DNA of 64,000 bases from Loripinus fragilis (GCA_964019695.1 OZ026525.1:64512253-64576252); one strand, 5' to 3'; counted from the stretch's first letter, positions 21,876-34,775 are shown. The notes: a model not told the origin generated them from the letters alone. Translations and numbers: made by a program.

Positions 21876-24800
21876 AATCAACAGTATGTTCTTTTTGTTT
21901 GCTGACCCATTTATCAACACTGTGCTCTCTATCTACGTTGACCCAGCAATCAACCATGTGTTCTTTATCTACGTTAAAGTAGCAATCAATACTGTTCATT
22001 ATCTACGTTGACGTATAAATGAATGTCACAGGTTGCAGAAAAATCCCAAACGCCCGAGGTGGGAATCGAACCTGGGCCACAGGATCTAAAGGCAAACACT
22101 CTACCACGTCGCTGTCAAAGCCGGCTTCTACCGCAAGGCAGTAGAAGTGTGTTATATATACCTATCCCTACTACATATTTCCCTGCTTTAAATAGATTTG
22201 TCCACGAATCTACTCGGAACCACACTGTAATTCCAGGACATTCCATCCTGATGCCCGAAACATAAGCCGTCGACCCCCACACTGGCCACCAAATGTCACA
22301 GGGTGCAGAAAAAACCCAACCGCCCGAGGTGGGAATCGAACCTGGGCCGCAGGATCTAAAATTTAACACTCAACCACGTCGCTGTCAAAGCCGGCTTCTA
22401 CCGCAAGGCAGTAGAAGTGTTATATTTACCTATACCTACTACATATTTCCCTGCTTTAAATTGATTCGTCCCCGAATCTACTCGGAACCACGCTCTTATT
22501 CCGGGACATTCCATCCTGATGCCGGAAACACAAGCCTTGGACCCCACATACTGGCCACCAAATGTCACAGGGTGCAGAAAAATCTCAACTGCCCGAGGTG
22601 GGAATCAAACCTGGGCCGCAGGATCTAAAGGCAAACACTCTACCACGTCACTGTAAAAGCCGGCTTCTACCGCAAGGCAGTAGAAGTGTGTTATATATAC
22701 CTATCCCTACTACATCAATACTGTTCTTTATCTACGCTTACCCAGCAATCAACACCGTGCTCTTTATCGGCGTTGACGTAGCAATCAACACTGTTCTTTA
22801 TCAACTATGGCACAGTAATTAACACTGTGATCTTTATCTACGTTGACCCAGAAATCAACACTGTTCTTTATCTATGTTGATCCAGCAAAATCACCGTGTT
22901 CTTTATCTACCTTGAAGTAGAAATAAACACTATTCTTTATCGACGGTAATCCAGCAACCAACCCAGTTTTCTTTATCTACGTTGAAGTAGCAATCAACCA
23001 TGTGCTCTTTATCTGCGCTGACCCAGCAATCATACTGTGCTCGTCCACTACGTTCACACAGCAATCAACACTGTGCTCTTTGTCTAAGTTGACCCAGCAA
23101 TCAACCATATGTTCTTTATCTACGTTGAAGTAGAAATCAACACTGTTCTTTATCGACGGTGATTCAGCAATCAAACATGTGTTCTTTATCTACATTGACG
23201 AACCATCAACCCTGTGTTCCTTATCTACATTAACGTAGCAAACAACACTGTTTTTTACTACATTGACGTAGCAACCAATACTGTGTGTATCTACGTTGAC
23301 CCAAAAACCAACCATGTTTTCTTTACCTACATTGACGTAGCAATTAACACTGTTCTTGATCGATGGTGACCAAGCAATCAACACTGTGTGTGTGTTTTTT
23401 TTTATCTACGTTGACACAGAAATCGGCCCTGTGTTCTATATCTACGTTGACGTAACTATCAACACTGGTCCTTATAGATCTACGTTTACCCAGCAATCAA
23501 AACTGTGTTCTTTCTCTACGTTGACACAGCAAGCAACACTGTGCTCTTTATGATCTTTATCCTCGTTGACGAAAACAATCAGCACTGTTCTTAAATACTT
23601 TCACATAGCAATGAACACTGTGTTCGACGAAGTAATCAGCACTGTTCTTTATGTACGTTGACGTAGCAATCAACACGGTTCTTTATCAACTTTGGCCTGC
23701 GTTCTTTATCTTCGTTTATATAGCAATCAACACTTTTCTTTATATACTTGCACATAGCAATCAACACTGTGTTCTTTATTTACGTGATCACTGCAATTAA
23801 TCCTACGATCTTTATCTACGATGTGGCAGCGATCAACAATATGTCCTTTATAGAAGATGATCATCGCTTCATCTACGTTGTCATACTGCAACCAAAACTG
23901 TGTTCTTTATCTACTTTGACATATCAATCAACACTGTATCTACGTTGTGTTTTTTATCGACGCTGATCAGAAATCAACACTGTGTTCTTTGTCTACGTTG
24001 ACCAGCAATAAACACTGTGTTCTTTATCTACGCTGACCAGCAATTAACACTTTTATTTCATCTAGGCTGACCAGCAACCGGCACTGTGTTCTTTGTCTAT
24101 GCTGACCAGCAATCAACACTGTGTTCTTTATCTACGTTGTTCAGCAATCAACACTGTGTTCTTTACCTATGTTGTCCAGCAATCAACACTGTGTTCTTTA
24201 TCTACGTTGACCAGCAATCAGCACTGTGTTCTTTATCTACGTTGACCAGCAATCAACACTGTGTTCTACATCTACGCTGACCAGCAATCAACACTTGGGT
24301 CTCTATCTACGCTGACCAGCAATCAACACTGTTATTTTATCTAGGCTGACCAGCAACCGGCACTGTGTTCTTTGTCTATGCTGACCAGCAATCAACACTG
24401 TGTTCTTTATCTACGCTGACCAGCTGTAAACACTGCCTTAATTCTTTATCTACGATGGCCAGCAATCAACACTGTGTTCTTTATCTGCCTTTACCAGCAA
24501 TCAACACTATGTTCTTTATCTACGCTGACCAACAATCAACACCGTGTTCTGTATCTACGTTGTCACTGAAACTGACACTGTGTTCTTTATCTACGCTGAC
24601 CAGCAATCAAAACTGAGTTCTTTATCTACGTTGTCACTGAAACTAGCACTGTGTTCTTTATCTATGCTGTACAGCAATCAACACGTGTTCTTTATCTACG
24701 CTGACCAGCTATCAACACTGCATTCTTTATCTACGATGACCAGCAATCAACACTGTGTTCTTTATCTACGCTGACCAGCAATCAACACTGTGTTCTTTAT

Positions 24801-25105
24801 TTACGCTGTCCAGCAATCAACACTGTGTTCTTTATCTACGTTGACCAGCAACCTACACTGTGTTATTTATCTACGTTGACCAGCAATCAACACTGTGTTC
24901 TTTATCTACGCTGACCAGCAATCAACACTGTGTTATTTATCTGCACTGACCAGCAGTTAACCGGTGCCTGTGTTCTATATCTACGCTGACCAGCAATCAA
25001 CACTGTTCTTTATCTACGCTCACCAGCAATCTACACTGTGTTCTTAATCTACGATGACCAAGCAATCAACACTGTGTTCTTTATCTACGTTGCCACTGAA
25101 ACCAA
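21876..25105 (+). repeat. 36-bp satellite, main block (~33-36 bp unit)
   Basis: Consensus GTTCTTTATCTACGTTGACC then CAGCAATCAACACTGT. Left of about 23950 the spacing and sequence vary (ACCCAGCAATC, ACGTAGCAATC). From about 23990 to 25105 units are more uniform and often shortened to GCTGACCAGCAATCAACACT. Reading frames across it are artefacts. Interrupted at 22023-22715 by amplified SINE sequence. Confidence 0.95.
22023..22715 (-). mobile_element. tRNA-derived SINE-containing 270-bp unit, tandem ~2.6 copies inside the satellite
   Basis: Copies start ATGTCACAGG at 22023, 22293 and 22562. Each holds, on the minus strand, GTGGTAGAGTG (A box), CAGGTTCGATTCCCACCTC (B box) and a CCGGCTTTGACAGCGACG lead-in, which is a tRNA-like pol III head. 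The first two copies add GAATCTACTCGGAACCAC and ACATTCCATCCTGATGCC. The third stops after CTATCCCTACTACAT and passes straight into satellite sequence. This head differs from the SINEs at 3318-3985. Not a functional tRNA gene: acceptor pairing is absent. Confidence 0.75.
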
Positions 25106-25805
25106 CAATCAAGGAATGTGCGTCTATTGTCTTGTTATTAGCACCCAGTTGACATATGACCTAATTCTGAGACACAGGGACATCCCCAGACAAAGCATCT
25201 ACCCATATCGGCTTTACTACGCATATAGGAACATACCAGCTTCTACTCAATTTTGCTATCAAAAGTAAACTGTTTAAATGGATCAACTGAACACATTTTG
25301 AAAGGCCCATATCCCTAAAATGAGACATACCAAGACCAAAGGATATTGGCCCATTAGTTACAGAATCAGAGAGGAAGATGTTTTCATAGTTTTTACCTAA
25401 CATGGTATAAAAGACATTTTTGTCATTCATATGCATGATATGTGTAGATATATTAAGGTTGTCTAATCCAAAGCATGCTCTTTATGAACTTTGGCCTCAA
25501 TTAGCATGAAAGGTCAAAGGTCAATCATGACCTTTTGTGGTCACCGAACGTCATTGTCCCATTACGTTAAATATATCAAGTAAGTATTATGACGTTGGCG
25601 AATAATACTCTTTTCAAGGTAATCTTTTCAAGGTTTCCCCCATATTAATACATTCAAAAACACATTTGACCTTGACGTGAAGTAGGTCAAGGTCAAACTA
25701 GGATCAATGATCAATCATACATTGTATAGTTCACATACACAATGCTACATACAAAAACCCAGTTTCGTTGAATCTTTGGCTCTGGAGACGATATTTTTAA
25801 AATCT
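25106..25805. other. Unique sequence with TGACCT-rich repeat debris
   Basis: No gene recognised. From 25500, AAAGGTCAATCATGACCTTT and ACCTTGACGTGAAGTAGGTC are short palindromic words of a kind common in invertebrate dispersed repeats. Confidence 0.4.
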
Positions 25806-26051
25806 AATATAGGCACGTCGCGAGAATACCTGTCTTTGGGGTTTCTTACAAAGCGAGATTCAAACAAGTCTCCTCAGCTACAGAGACTAGCTAGAAAATT
25901 GAAATTTCACCTGTAGCAAGTTAACATATGATAATTTTCAAAGAGCGAATAACAAAGGCGCTGATCAGACTGCGCGGATGCGCAGTCTGGTCTGCGCCTG
26001 TGTTTTTCGACAATCCTCGAGGACAGGTTTCCTCGCGTCGAGGTCCATATT
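25806..26051. mobile_element. MITE with GGGCCTCGACGCGAG-type ends, copy 2
   Basis: Reverse-oriented relative of 1797-2048: CGTCGCGAGAATACCTGTCT, GCGCTGATCAGACTGCGCGG, ATGCGCAGTCTGGTCTGCGC, GACAGGTTTCCTCGCGTCGA. Terminal repeats are partly eroded. It sits inside a longer degenerate repeat. Confidence 0.8.
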
Positions 26052-27224
26052 GGAATGGTAGCTATCCTTGTCATGTGGTCACAATATAAAATGAGATCAA
26101 TTGGCGGTGTTGCTACTAAGAAAAAAAATGTTCAAATATACTGATGACAGTCCAACATGATGAGTCTCCATATGAAAATTGAGCTCAATTGGCCCAGTGG
26201 TTTCAGAGGAGATGTTTGAAATATTGACGGACGGACGGACGCCGGGGTCATTGGCATACTATTAGCTAATAACCATTTGACTAATATACTCTGTGTTACT
26301 AAGGACTTTAATCAGCACCAAAATACATTTGCAAGCATACCATTATGTTGGAATTTTGAATGTGACGCTACTTCTTGTATACTTCTTTCTTCATCTGTGA
26401 CTGAGGTGACATTCATATGTAAATGTAACACCAGGGCACGACTTTCTATTATGAAAAAAGCAATGAAAATATTTTATTTTCGATCCTTTAACGCTAAGGA
26501 CAACCGTTAGATTTGAATGTGTACCGAGTACCAGAAACCAGTACCTCCGTCGGGATGCTCTGCCAAGACTACTGTCTGATATGAAAACAAGTGGTCCACC
26601 CGTGCGCCCGGCTTCGTTAAACGATGGAATTAGTCGCAATTCTTGGCGTTATGCAACCACAAATACAAATCGCTGGATAGGAGCATGATGGTTGGGATCT
26701 TCGCTCTTGAAACTTGGTAAGGTATGTTTTGACTGGCTGAATAAATAGTATTAAAAAGATATAAGAGGCTTTCGCTTGACTTAATTGCATACAAATAGCT
26801 GCAATGAAGATTGGATTGACGTGGAGTGAAATTTGGCAAGCACATACTTGTGAAAAAGTGAAAATATTCTCGACTTTTATTGCCTATAAATTTTACTTAT
26901 CGACCCGGGTTACACACTTAAAATAAAAATGGGTTATTTGTACAAATATTTATTTCTTTTAGGGAACCACAATAGAGACGTTGTTTTGTTTTCTTTTCTC
27001 GCGCCTGAATTAATTTTATCACCTGTAATCCCATTATTTTATTACTAAAGGTAGCCATAGTTGAAAAGTTAACCGACTAGACGTATGCTACTGGATACGT
27101 AGTTCAGATCAGCATGCGAAGGTTGGCACAACCTTAATGCCTCACGTCACATAGCTAACCCCGCGAAAACTGATAGCACAAAATGGCCTATAGATGTGTT
27201 CTTTCAGTCAATGCTTGGTTTATG
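26052..27224. other. Mostly unique sequence; dispersed-repeat 3' end at the left
   Basis: TTGAGCTCAATTGGCCCAGT, GGTTTCAGAGGAGATGTTTG and GACGGACGGACGGACGCCGG (26223-26246) look like the 3' end of a dispersed repeat. A minus-strand stretch near 26530-26590 (GTCTTGGCAGAGCATCCCG) is faintly tRNA-like but lacks a B box. Nothing else is recognised. Confidence 0.4.
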
Positions 27225-27457
27225 ATATGAGCCACAGCATAAGATTTCCAACAATGTGGTATGTGCGACCAGCAAAGGCTCAGACCAGCCTGCGCATACG
27301 CGCAGTCTGATCAGAGCCTTTGCTAGTCGCTTGAATATTCCATGACTGTTAATCTACTGACCGAACAGCATTTGGAGTTTCTAAGCTTAAAAGAAGGCTG
27401 CACAGGCTCGTCTGAGTCTACACTTGTCAAAATGTCATCACATGCCACGGCTCATAT
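27225..27457. mobile_element. MITE with ATATGAGCC...CAACAATGTGG ends, copy 1
   Basis: ATATGAGCCACAGCATAAGA and TTTCCAACAATGTGG form the left end, with GGCTCATAT at the right (right end shortened). The interior has CAGACCAGCCTGCGCATACG, CGCAGTCTGATCAGAGCC, TTTCTAAGCTTAAAAG and GCTGCACAGGCTCGTCTGAG. Other copies: 34530-34775 (reverse), 38814-39053 and 40917-41070 (left-truncated). Confidence 0.85.
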
Positions 27458-27995
27458 GTCTTATCAATGGAATCGTTGTCAACTTCAACATTGCCTATGT
27501 CGACGAGGCTCGGTTCACAGCATTCAGAATGGATCGTAAGGTCGAAATGGCCAAATGTGAAAGTCATATTGTGTCAGCGTGGCCTAATAGGCTAATTGTT
27601 TTTTTTTTTCGAGCAGGGCAGATTGTTAAGCAAAATGCCTTGGTGAATAAAGTAGAATCCGTGGTCGCATTGTTGGGTGGACTGTCAAAAGTTGACATGG
27701 CCGTTTTGTTCGGAAATTTGAATAAAGCACGGTTAGCTTTATACCAACTTTGGTCGACCTGGTCTGGGGATATCCTCAGGACAGCCGGAATATTTTAAAA
27801 TAGCTGCCAAAACGGGTAAGATGTGGTTATTAGGCCCTTAGTAGTCACCTAACTCACTGAGAATTAATGTTCTGCATGGAAACAAAAGCGGACATAGCTA
27901 GTTTATTTGGTCAGGGTTACATTGCTTGGCCAAAAAGTGACGACTACGCGGAGTAAATGCCTACGCTGGGACTTAATAAAGCACAAAAAAACCCA
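27458..27995. other. Unique sequence with a 124-codon open frame of doubtful reality
   Basis: A plus-strand open frame runs from 27424 to 27798, but its start lies inside the MITE and it crosses a T9 run. No motif, splice site pattern or family is recognised. Left as unannotated. Confidence 0.35.
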
Positions 27996-28006
27996 CAAAA
28001 ACAACA

Positions 28007-28093
<87 letters not shown>

Positions 28094-28094
28094 A
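27996..28094. repeat. (AAC)n microsatellite, about 28-30 units
   Basis: An almost pure CAA/AAC trinucleotide run, giving Asn-, Thr- and Val-homopolymer frames on the two strands. It ends 20-25 bases before the 36-bp satellite begins. Confidence 0.95.
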
Positions 28095-28114
28095 ATACCT
28101 CTTCATTCCCATTT

Positions 28115-31100
28115 TCCTACAAAGGATAAATCAATGGGTCAACGAAGACGCATGACAGAGGGAGTATAAATGGGTCAACGAAGATGAAGGACAAGGGGTG
28201 TATTAATGAGTCAACGAAGATGAAGTACAAGGGGTATATTAATCAATTAATAAAGATGAAGGACAATGTGTGTATTAATTGGTCAATGAAGATGAAAGAC
28301 AATGTGTGTATTAATGAGTCAACGGAGATGAAGTACAAGGGGTGTATTAATGGGTCAACGAAGATGAAGTATAAGGAGTGTAATAATGAGTAAAAGAAGA
28401 TGAAATACAAGGGGTGTATTAATGGGTCAACGAAGATGAAATACAAGGGGTGTATTAATGGGTCAACGAAGATGAAGTACAAGGGGTGTATTAATGGGTC
28501 AACGAAGATGAAGTATAAGGAGTGTAATAATGAGTAAAAGAAGATGAAATACAAGGGGTTTATTAATGAGTCAACGAAGATGAAGTACAAGGGGTGTATT
28601 AATGGGTCAACGAAGATGAAGTATAAGGAGTGTAATAATGAGTAAAAGAAGATGAAATACAAGGGGTTTATTAATGAGTCAACGAAGATGAAATACAAGG
28701 GGTTTATTAATGAGTCAACGAAGATGAAGTATAAGGAGTGTAATAATGAGTAAAAGAAGATGAAATACAAGGGGTTGATTAATGAGTCAATGAAGATGAA
28801 GGACAATGTGTGTATTAATGAGTCTATGGAGATGAAAGACAATGTGTATATTAATGAGTCAACGAAGATGAAGGACAATGCGTGTATTAATGGGCCAATG
28901 AAGATAATGGACAGGGGTGTATTAATGGGTCAATGAAGATGAAAGACAAGTGGTATATTTATAGGACATGCTTAGGGTAGAGGGTGCATTAGTCTATTAA
29001 TGGGAAAACAAAGATGTTGGACAAAGGGTGTACTAACGATTCCACGAAAATGGACAACGAAGGGCAAATTAATGGGCTAACAAAGATGGAGGACAAAGAA
29101 AATAAAGTATAAAGGGTATATCAATGCGCCAACGATGATGAAGGATAAAGGGTGTTTCAATGGACCAACGAAGATGAAAGGCAAATAATGCACCAGTGGG
29201 TCAATGAAGATGAAAGACAAATGGTGTATCAAATAGTTCAAATGGTGTATCAAATGGTGCATCATCTCTCAACTAGAGATGATGGCCACAAAGGGTAAAT
29301 TAACGGGTCACATCAAAGGTTAAATTAATGGATCAACAGAGATAAAGGAAAAAGGGTTTATCAATGGGTCAACGAAGATGAATGGCAAAGGCTGTATCAT
29401 TTGGTCAATGAAGAAGAAAGACAAATGGTATGTCTAATGAGTCAATTAAGGTGAAGGACAAAGGGTGTATTAATGAGTCAATGAAGATGAAGGACAAGGG
29501 GTGTATAATGAGTCAGTAAAGATGAAGGACAAGGGGTGTATTAATGAGTCAATGAAGATGAAGGACAATTGTGTATAGATGAGTCAATGAAGATGAAAGA
29601 GAAGAGGTGTATTAATGAGTCAATAAAGATGAAGGACAGGGGGTGTATTAATAGGCCAATGAATATGAAGAACAAATGGTGTTGCAAACGGTCAACAAAG
29701 ATGGCGGACAAATGCTGTATTAAGGGGTCATCAAAGATGGAGGTCAAAGGGTTAATTAAGGTGCAAAAAGGGTAAATTAAGGGGCCAAAAAATAAATGAC
29801 AGAGATGTTTAAATGGGTCAATAAAGACAAAGGACAAAGGGTGTATTAATGGAACAATGGAGATGAAGGACAAAAGGTGTTTTAATGGAAAACGATGAAG
29901 CACAAAGGGTTATTGATGGAACAACGAAGATGAAGGACAAAGGGTTATCAATGGGTCAACGAAGATGAAGGACAAATGGTGTATTAATGGAACAATGAAG
30001 ATGAAGGGCAAAGGATGTATTAATGGAACAACGAAGATGAAGGACAAAGGGTTATCAATGGGTAAACGGAAGGTTTTTTAATGAGTCAATAAAGATGAAG
30101 GACAAATGATGTATTAATGAGTCACTGAAGAGGAAGGGCAAGGGTGTATTAATGAGTCAATGAAGATGAGGGGCAAAGGGTGTTAAAAATGAGTCAATGA
30201 AGATGAAGGACAACGGGTATATTAATGAGTCAATGAAGATGAGGGGCAAAGGGTGTATTAATGAGTCAATGAAGATGAGGGGCAAAGGGTGTTAAAATGA
30301 GTCAATGGAGATGAAGAGCAAGGGGTGTATTAATGCGTCAATGGAGATGAAGAACAAATGGTTATCAGACGGGTCAACGAAGATGAAGGACAATGCTGTA
30401 TTAATGGGCCATCGAAGATGGAGGTCAAAGGGTAAATTAAGATGCCAAGAAAATAAAGGGCAGGGATGTTTCAATGGGTCAATAAAGACGGAGGACAAAG
30501 TGTGTATTAATGGAATAACGAAGACGAACAACAAAGGATGTATTAATGGAAAACAAGATGAAGGACAAAGGGTTATCAATGGGTCAACGAAGATGAAGAA
30601 CAAACGGTGTATTAATGGAACAACTAAGATGAAGGACAAAGGGTTTATTAATGGAACAACGAAGAGACAAAGTGTTTATTAATAGAACAACGAAGATGAA
30701 GTACGAAGGTTTTTCTAATGGAACAACGAATATGAAGGACAAAGGGTGTATTAAGGAGTCAACGGAGATGCAGTACATAGGATGTATTAATAGGAAAACG
30801 AATATGTTGGACAATGGGTGTATTAATATTACTACGAAAATGAAAGACAAAGGACAAATTAATGGGCTAACGAAGATGAAGGACAAATGATGTATTAGTA
30901 GATAAAAGAAAATAAAGTTTTAAGGGTATGTCAATGCGTCAACGATGATGAAGGATAAAGGGTGTATCAATGGGCCATGAAGATAAAGGACATAGGGTAT
31001 ATTAATGGGTCAACAAGAGATGGAGGCCGCAAAGGATTATTTTAATGGGCCAATGAAGATGACGGACAAATAGTGAAAATATGTATCAACGAAGATGAAT

Positions 31101-34100
31101 GGCAAAGGGCATATAAATGGGTTCAAGAGAGACGAAGGCCACAAAAGGTAAATTAAAGGTTCAATTAAGATGAAGGACAAAGGGTTTATAAATGGATCAA
31201 AGAAGATGAAGGACAAATGGTGTATTAATGTAATGGGTCAACGACGATGAAGCGCAAATAATGATTCTTGAGTCGGTGAAGATGAAGGAAAATTAGTGTA
31301 TTAATGGATCAATGGTGATGAAGGCCAAATGTGTATTATTGGGTAAGCGAAGTTAAATGACATAAGTGGTATCATTTGGTCATTGGAGATTAAGGACAAA
31401 TGGAGTATCAAATGGGTCAACGAAAATAAGAGGCAATGGTAAATTAATGGAACAACGAAGATGAAGGACAAAGGATATATTAAGGGGTAAACGAAGATGC
31501 AGTACAAAGGACTTATTAATGGGAAAAAAGAAGAAGTCGGACAAAGGATTATTAATGTTTCAACGAAAACTTAAGATGTATTAAGGGATCAACGAAGACG
31601 CAATGCAAAGGGCAAATTAATGGGCTAATGACGATGAATGACAAATGATATATTAGTTGATAAAAGAGTATGAAGTATGAAGGGTATATCAATCGATCAA
31701 TGAAGACGAAGGACAAAAAATGTATCAATGGGTCAACGAAGATGAAGAATAAAGGGAGTATTAATGGGTCAACGAGAGATGAAGGCCACACAATTTGTAT
31801 AAATGGGTCAACCATGTATGCATGAGTCAACGAATATGTAGTGCAAGGGGTATTTAAATGGGTCAACGAGAGATGAAGGACAAGGGTGTATTAATGGGTC
31901 AATGAAAATGAAAACCAAGGGATGTAGTAATGAGTCAACGAGAGATGAAGAACAAGGGTGTATTAATGGGTCAACGAAAGATGAAGGACAATGGTGTATT
32001 AATGGGTTAACGAAAATGAAGGACAAAGGATGTAATACTGGGTCCGCGAAGTTGAAGGACAAAGGGTGTAATATTGGGTCAACAAGAGATGAAGGACAAG
32101 GGGTAAATTGATTGTTCAGCGAAAATGAAGAACAAGGGGTGTAATAATGGGTCAGCGAAACTGAAGGATAAAGGTTGTATTAACGGACATCGCAAGATGA
32201 AGGACAACGGTGTATTATTGGTTCAGCGAAGATGAAGAACAATGGTTTAACGGGGATGAAGGAAAAGAAAGTTATAATGGGTCAACGAAAATAATGGACA
32301 AAGGATGCAATAATGTGTCAATGGTAGATGAAGGATAACGGATGTATTGATTGGTCAACGAGAGATGAAGGACAATGGTGAAGTAATGTTTCATTGACAA
32401 TGAAGGCCAAAGGGCCAATTAATGGCTCAACGAAGATGAGGGGCAAAGGGTGTAGTAATGGTCAACAAAGATGAACAAAGGGTGAATTAATGGGTCAACG
32501 ACGATTAAGGACAAAGGATGTAGCAATGGGTCAACAAAGATGAACAAAGGGTGAATTAATGGGTCAACGAAAATAAAGGACAACAAGAGATGCAGTACAA
32601 GGAGTGTAATAATGGGTCAACGAGAGATGAAGGACATGGAGAGTAATAGTGGGACGACGAAGATGAAGGAAAAAGGTGAATCTATTGGTCAACGAGAGGT
32701 GAAGGACAAAGGGTGTATTAATCAGTCAACAAAGATGAACGACATATTGTGAATATTTGGATCAGCGAGAGATGAAGGATAAATGATGTATTAATGAGAC
32801 AACGGGAAATGAATTCCAAGGGTTTATTTATGGGTCAATAAAAGCAAGGATGTACCAATGGGTCGAGGAAGATGATGGACAAAGGGTGTATTAATGGGTC
32901 GAGGAAGATGTAGGTCAAAACGGCGTATTGATGGGTCAATGACGATGATGGTCAAAGGAGTATTTATTGGTCAACAAAGATGTAAGGACAAAGGATATAC
33001 TGATGGATCAACGAAGATGTAGGACAAATGGAATATTAATTGGCCATCGACGATGGTAGTAAAGGGTGTATTAATGGGTCTATATTGCATAAAAAGGCGT
33101 GCTACACGCTATTAACAGCCTTCTTTTAACCAGCAAAATCCCATGTATTAGTCAGGCACTTCACGTGTCAACGAAAATGAAGGACAATGAAGTAATAATG
33201 GATCAACGAGAGATGCAGTACAAGGGGTGTAATATTGGGTCAACAAGAAATGAAGGACAAATAGTGTAATAATATGTCAACGAAGATGAAAGAAAAAGGT
33301 AAATAAATGGGCCAACGGAAAATGAAGAATAAAGGGTGAATTAATGGGTCAGCGAGAGTTGAAGGACAAAGGGCGTATTTATGGGTCAACGAAGGTGGAA
33401 AAACAAGGGTGTATTATGGTTCAAGGAGAGATGCAAGACAAATGTGTATAAATGGGTCAACGAAGATGAAGGACAGATAGTGAATTAATGGATCAACAAG
33501 AGATAAATGACAAGGGGTGTATTAATGGGTCAATGAGAGCTGAAGGACAAATGCTTCGACGAAGATGGACAGAGGGTGAATTAATGGGTCGACGAGAAAT
33601 GAAAGACAAAGGGTGTATTAATGGGCCAATGAGAGATTAATGACAGAAGGTAAATTAATTGGTCAACGAGATATGAAGGACAAAAGTGTATAAATGTGTC
33701 AAGAAGAGATGCAGTACAAGGGGTTTATACATGGGTCAACAAGGGATAAAGGACAAAGGTGAAATTATGAGTCAGGGTTTATCAATGAGCCTACAGGGAT
33801 ATAGTACTCATGGTATATAAATGGGTCAACTGAGACGAAGGATAAAGGGTTTATTAATGGGGCAATGGAGATGAAGGACAAATGATTTATTAGTTGGTCA
33901 ACGAAGATGAAGGACAAAGGGTTTACTAATGTGTCTACAGAGATGAAGGACGAAGGGTTTATTAATAGATCAACGGAAATGAAGGACAAAGGTTGTATAA
34001 AATGTTCAAGCGGCAGATAAGGGACAAAGGGTGTATTAATGGGTCGACGAATATGGAGGACAAAGGGTATATTAATGTGTCATTGAAGATGAGGGATCAA

Positions 34101-34350
34101 TGATATATTAATTGGTCAATGAGGATGAAGAAACAATGATATGTTATTTTGGGCAATGAAGAGGAAGAAAAAAAGATTAAGTAATGGGTCAACGAAGATG
34201 AAGGACAAAGGTATGCACTAATGGGTCAACGGGGAAGAAGGACAAATGATTAATGGATAAATGGGTTAATGTAGATGTAGAAAAAGAATGTATTGATCTG
34301 TTAACGATGGTGTATTAATGGGACATCGAAGATGAAAGACAAATGGCGTA
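28115..34350 (-). repeat. 36-bp satellite, large block (~170 units), opposite orientation
   Basis: Plus-strand unit GGGTCAACGAAGATGAAGGA then CAAAGGGTGTATTAAT. Units near 28.2-28.9 kb form a local higher-order pattern in which ...AAGTATAAGGAGTGTAATAA then TGAGTAAAAGAAGATGAAAT recurs about every 108-144 bp. From about 31.8 kb a variant, CAACGAGAGATGAAGGAC, with one extra base is common. Divergence grows to the right. Because 36 is 12 codons, the minus strand stays open up to 211 codons with SFIFVDSLINPLY repeats. I treat that as an artefact. Confidence 0.95.
33082..33168. other. ~87-bp non-satellite insertion inside the 36-bp array
   Basis: From TATATTGCATAAAAAGGCG to AGTCAGGCACTTCACG the sequence has no satellite character, and the array resumes at GTCAACGAAAATGAAGG. 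It contains the hairpin AAAAGGCGTG-CTACACGC. Its identity is unknown; it may be a small insertion or filler DNA. Confidence 0.6.
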
Positions 34351-34529
34351 AAGTAGAAAAATCGCAAATTTGGCAGAGAAGGTGGTCCACGGGTTGAAGC
34401 TTTCAACAGTATTATGCAACTTTACAGAGAAGGACAGGACTCCACATTTGGCATCAATTTTAATTTGGTTACCACCTTCTTAATTACAAATTTATTCGTA
34501 TTCTGTGAGAAGCGTTATATTCAGGTTAT
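34351..34529. other. Unique AT-rich sequence
   Basis: Nothing recognised between the satellite and the MITE. Confidence 0.4.
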
Positions 34530-34775
34530 ATATGAGCCATGACATGTGATTTCCAACAATGTGATATTTTGACAAATGTAGACTCAGACGAGCCTGTGCA
34601 GCCTCCTTTTAAGCTTAGAAACTACAAATGATGCTCAGGCGGTAGCTTAACATTCATAGAATACTCAAGCGACTAGCAAAGGCTCTGATCAGTCTGCGCG
34701 TATGCGCAGGCTGGTCTGAGCCTTTGCTGGTTGCACATACAACATTGTTGGAAATCTCATGCCACGGCTCATATT
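34530..34775. mobile_element. ATATGAGCC MITE, copy 2 (complete, reverse)
   Basis: The best terminal repeats of this family: ATATGAGCCATGACATGTGA and TTTCCAACAATGTG mirrored by CAACATTGTTGGAAATCTCA and TGCCACGGCTCATAT. 246 bp. The internal order is the reverse of copy 1. Confidence 0.9.

Noticed and set aside
27424..27798. 124-codon plus-strand ORF
   Set aside because: The start lies inside a MITE, it passes through a T9 run, and no motif is recognised in its second half.
27903..28169. Poly-Asn, poly-Thr and poly-Val ORFs
   Set aside because: They are translations of an (AAC)n microsatellite, all frames open by composition.
28243..28878. 211-codon minus-strand ORF of FIFVDSLINPLYF repeats, the longest in the window
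   Set aside because: It is a frame through the 36-bp satellite (12 codons per unit). Neighbouring blocks of the same satellite lose the frame.
20705..34350. Possible CRISPR-like arrays because of regular 36-bp units
   Set aside because: Units are head-to-tail with no unique spacers, in an animal genome with introns and SINEs, and no cas genes exist.
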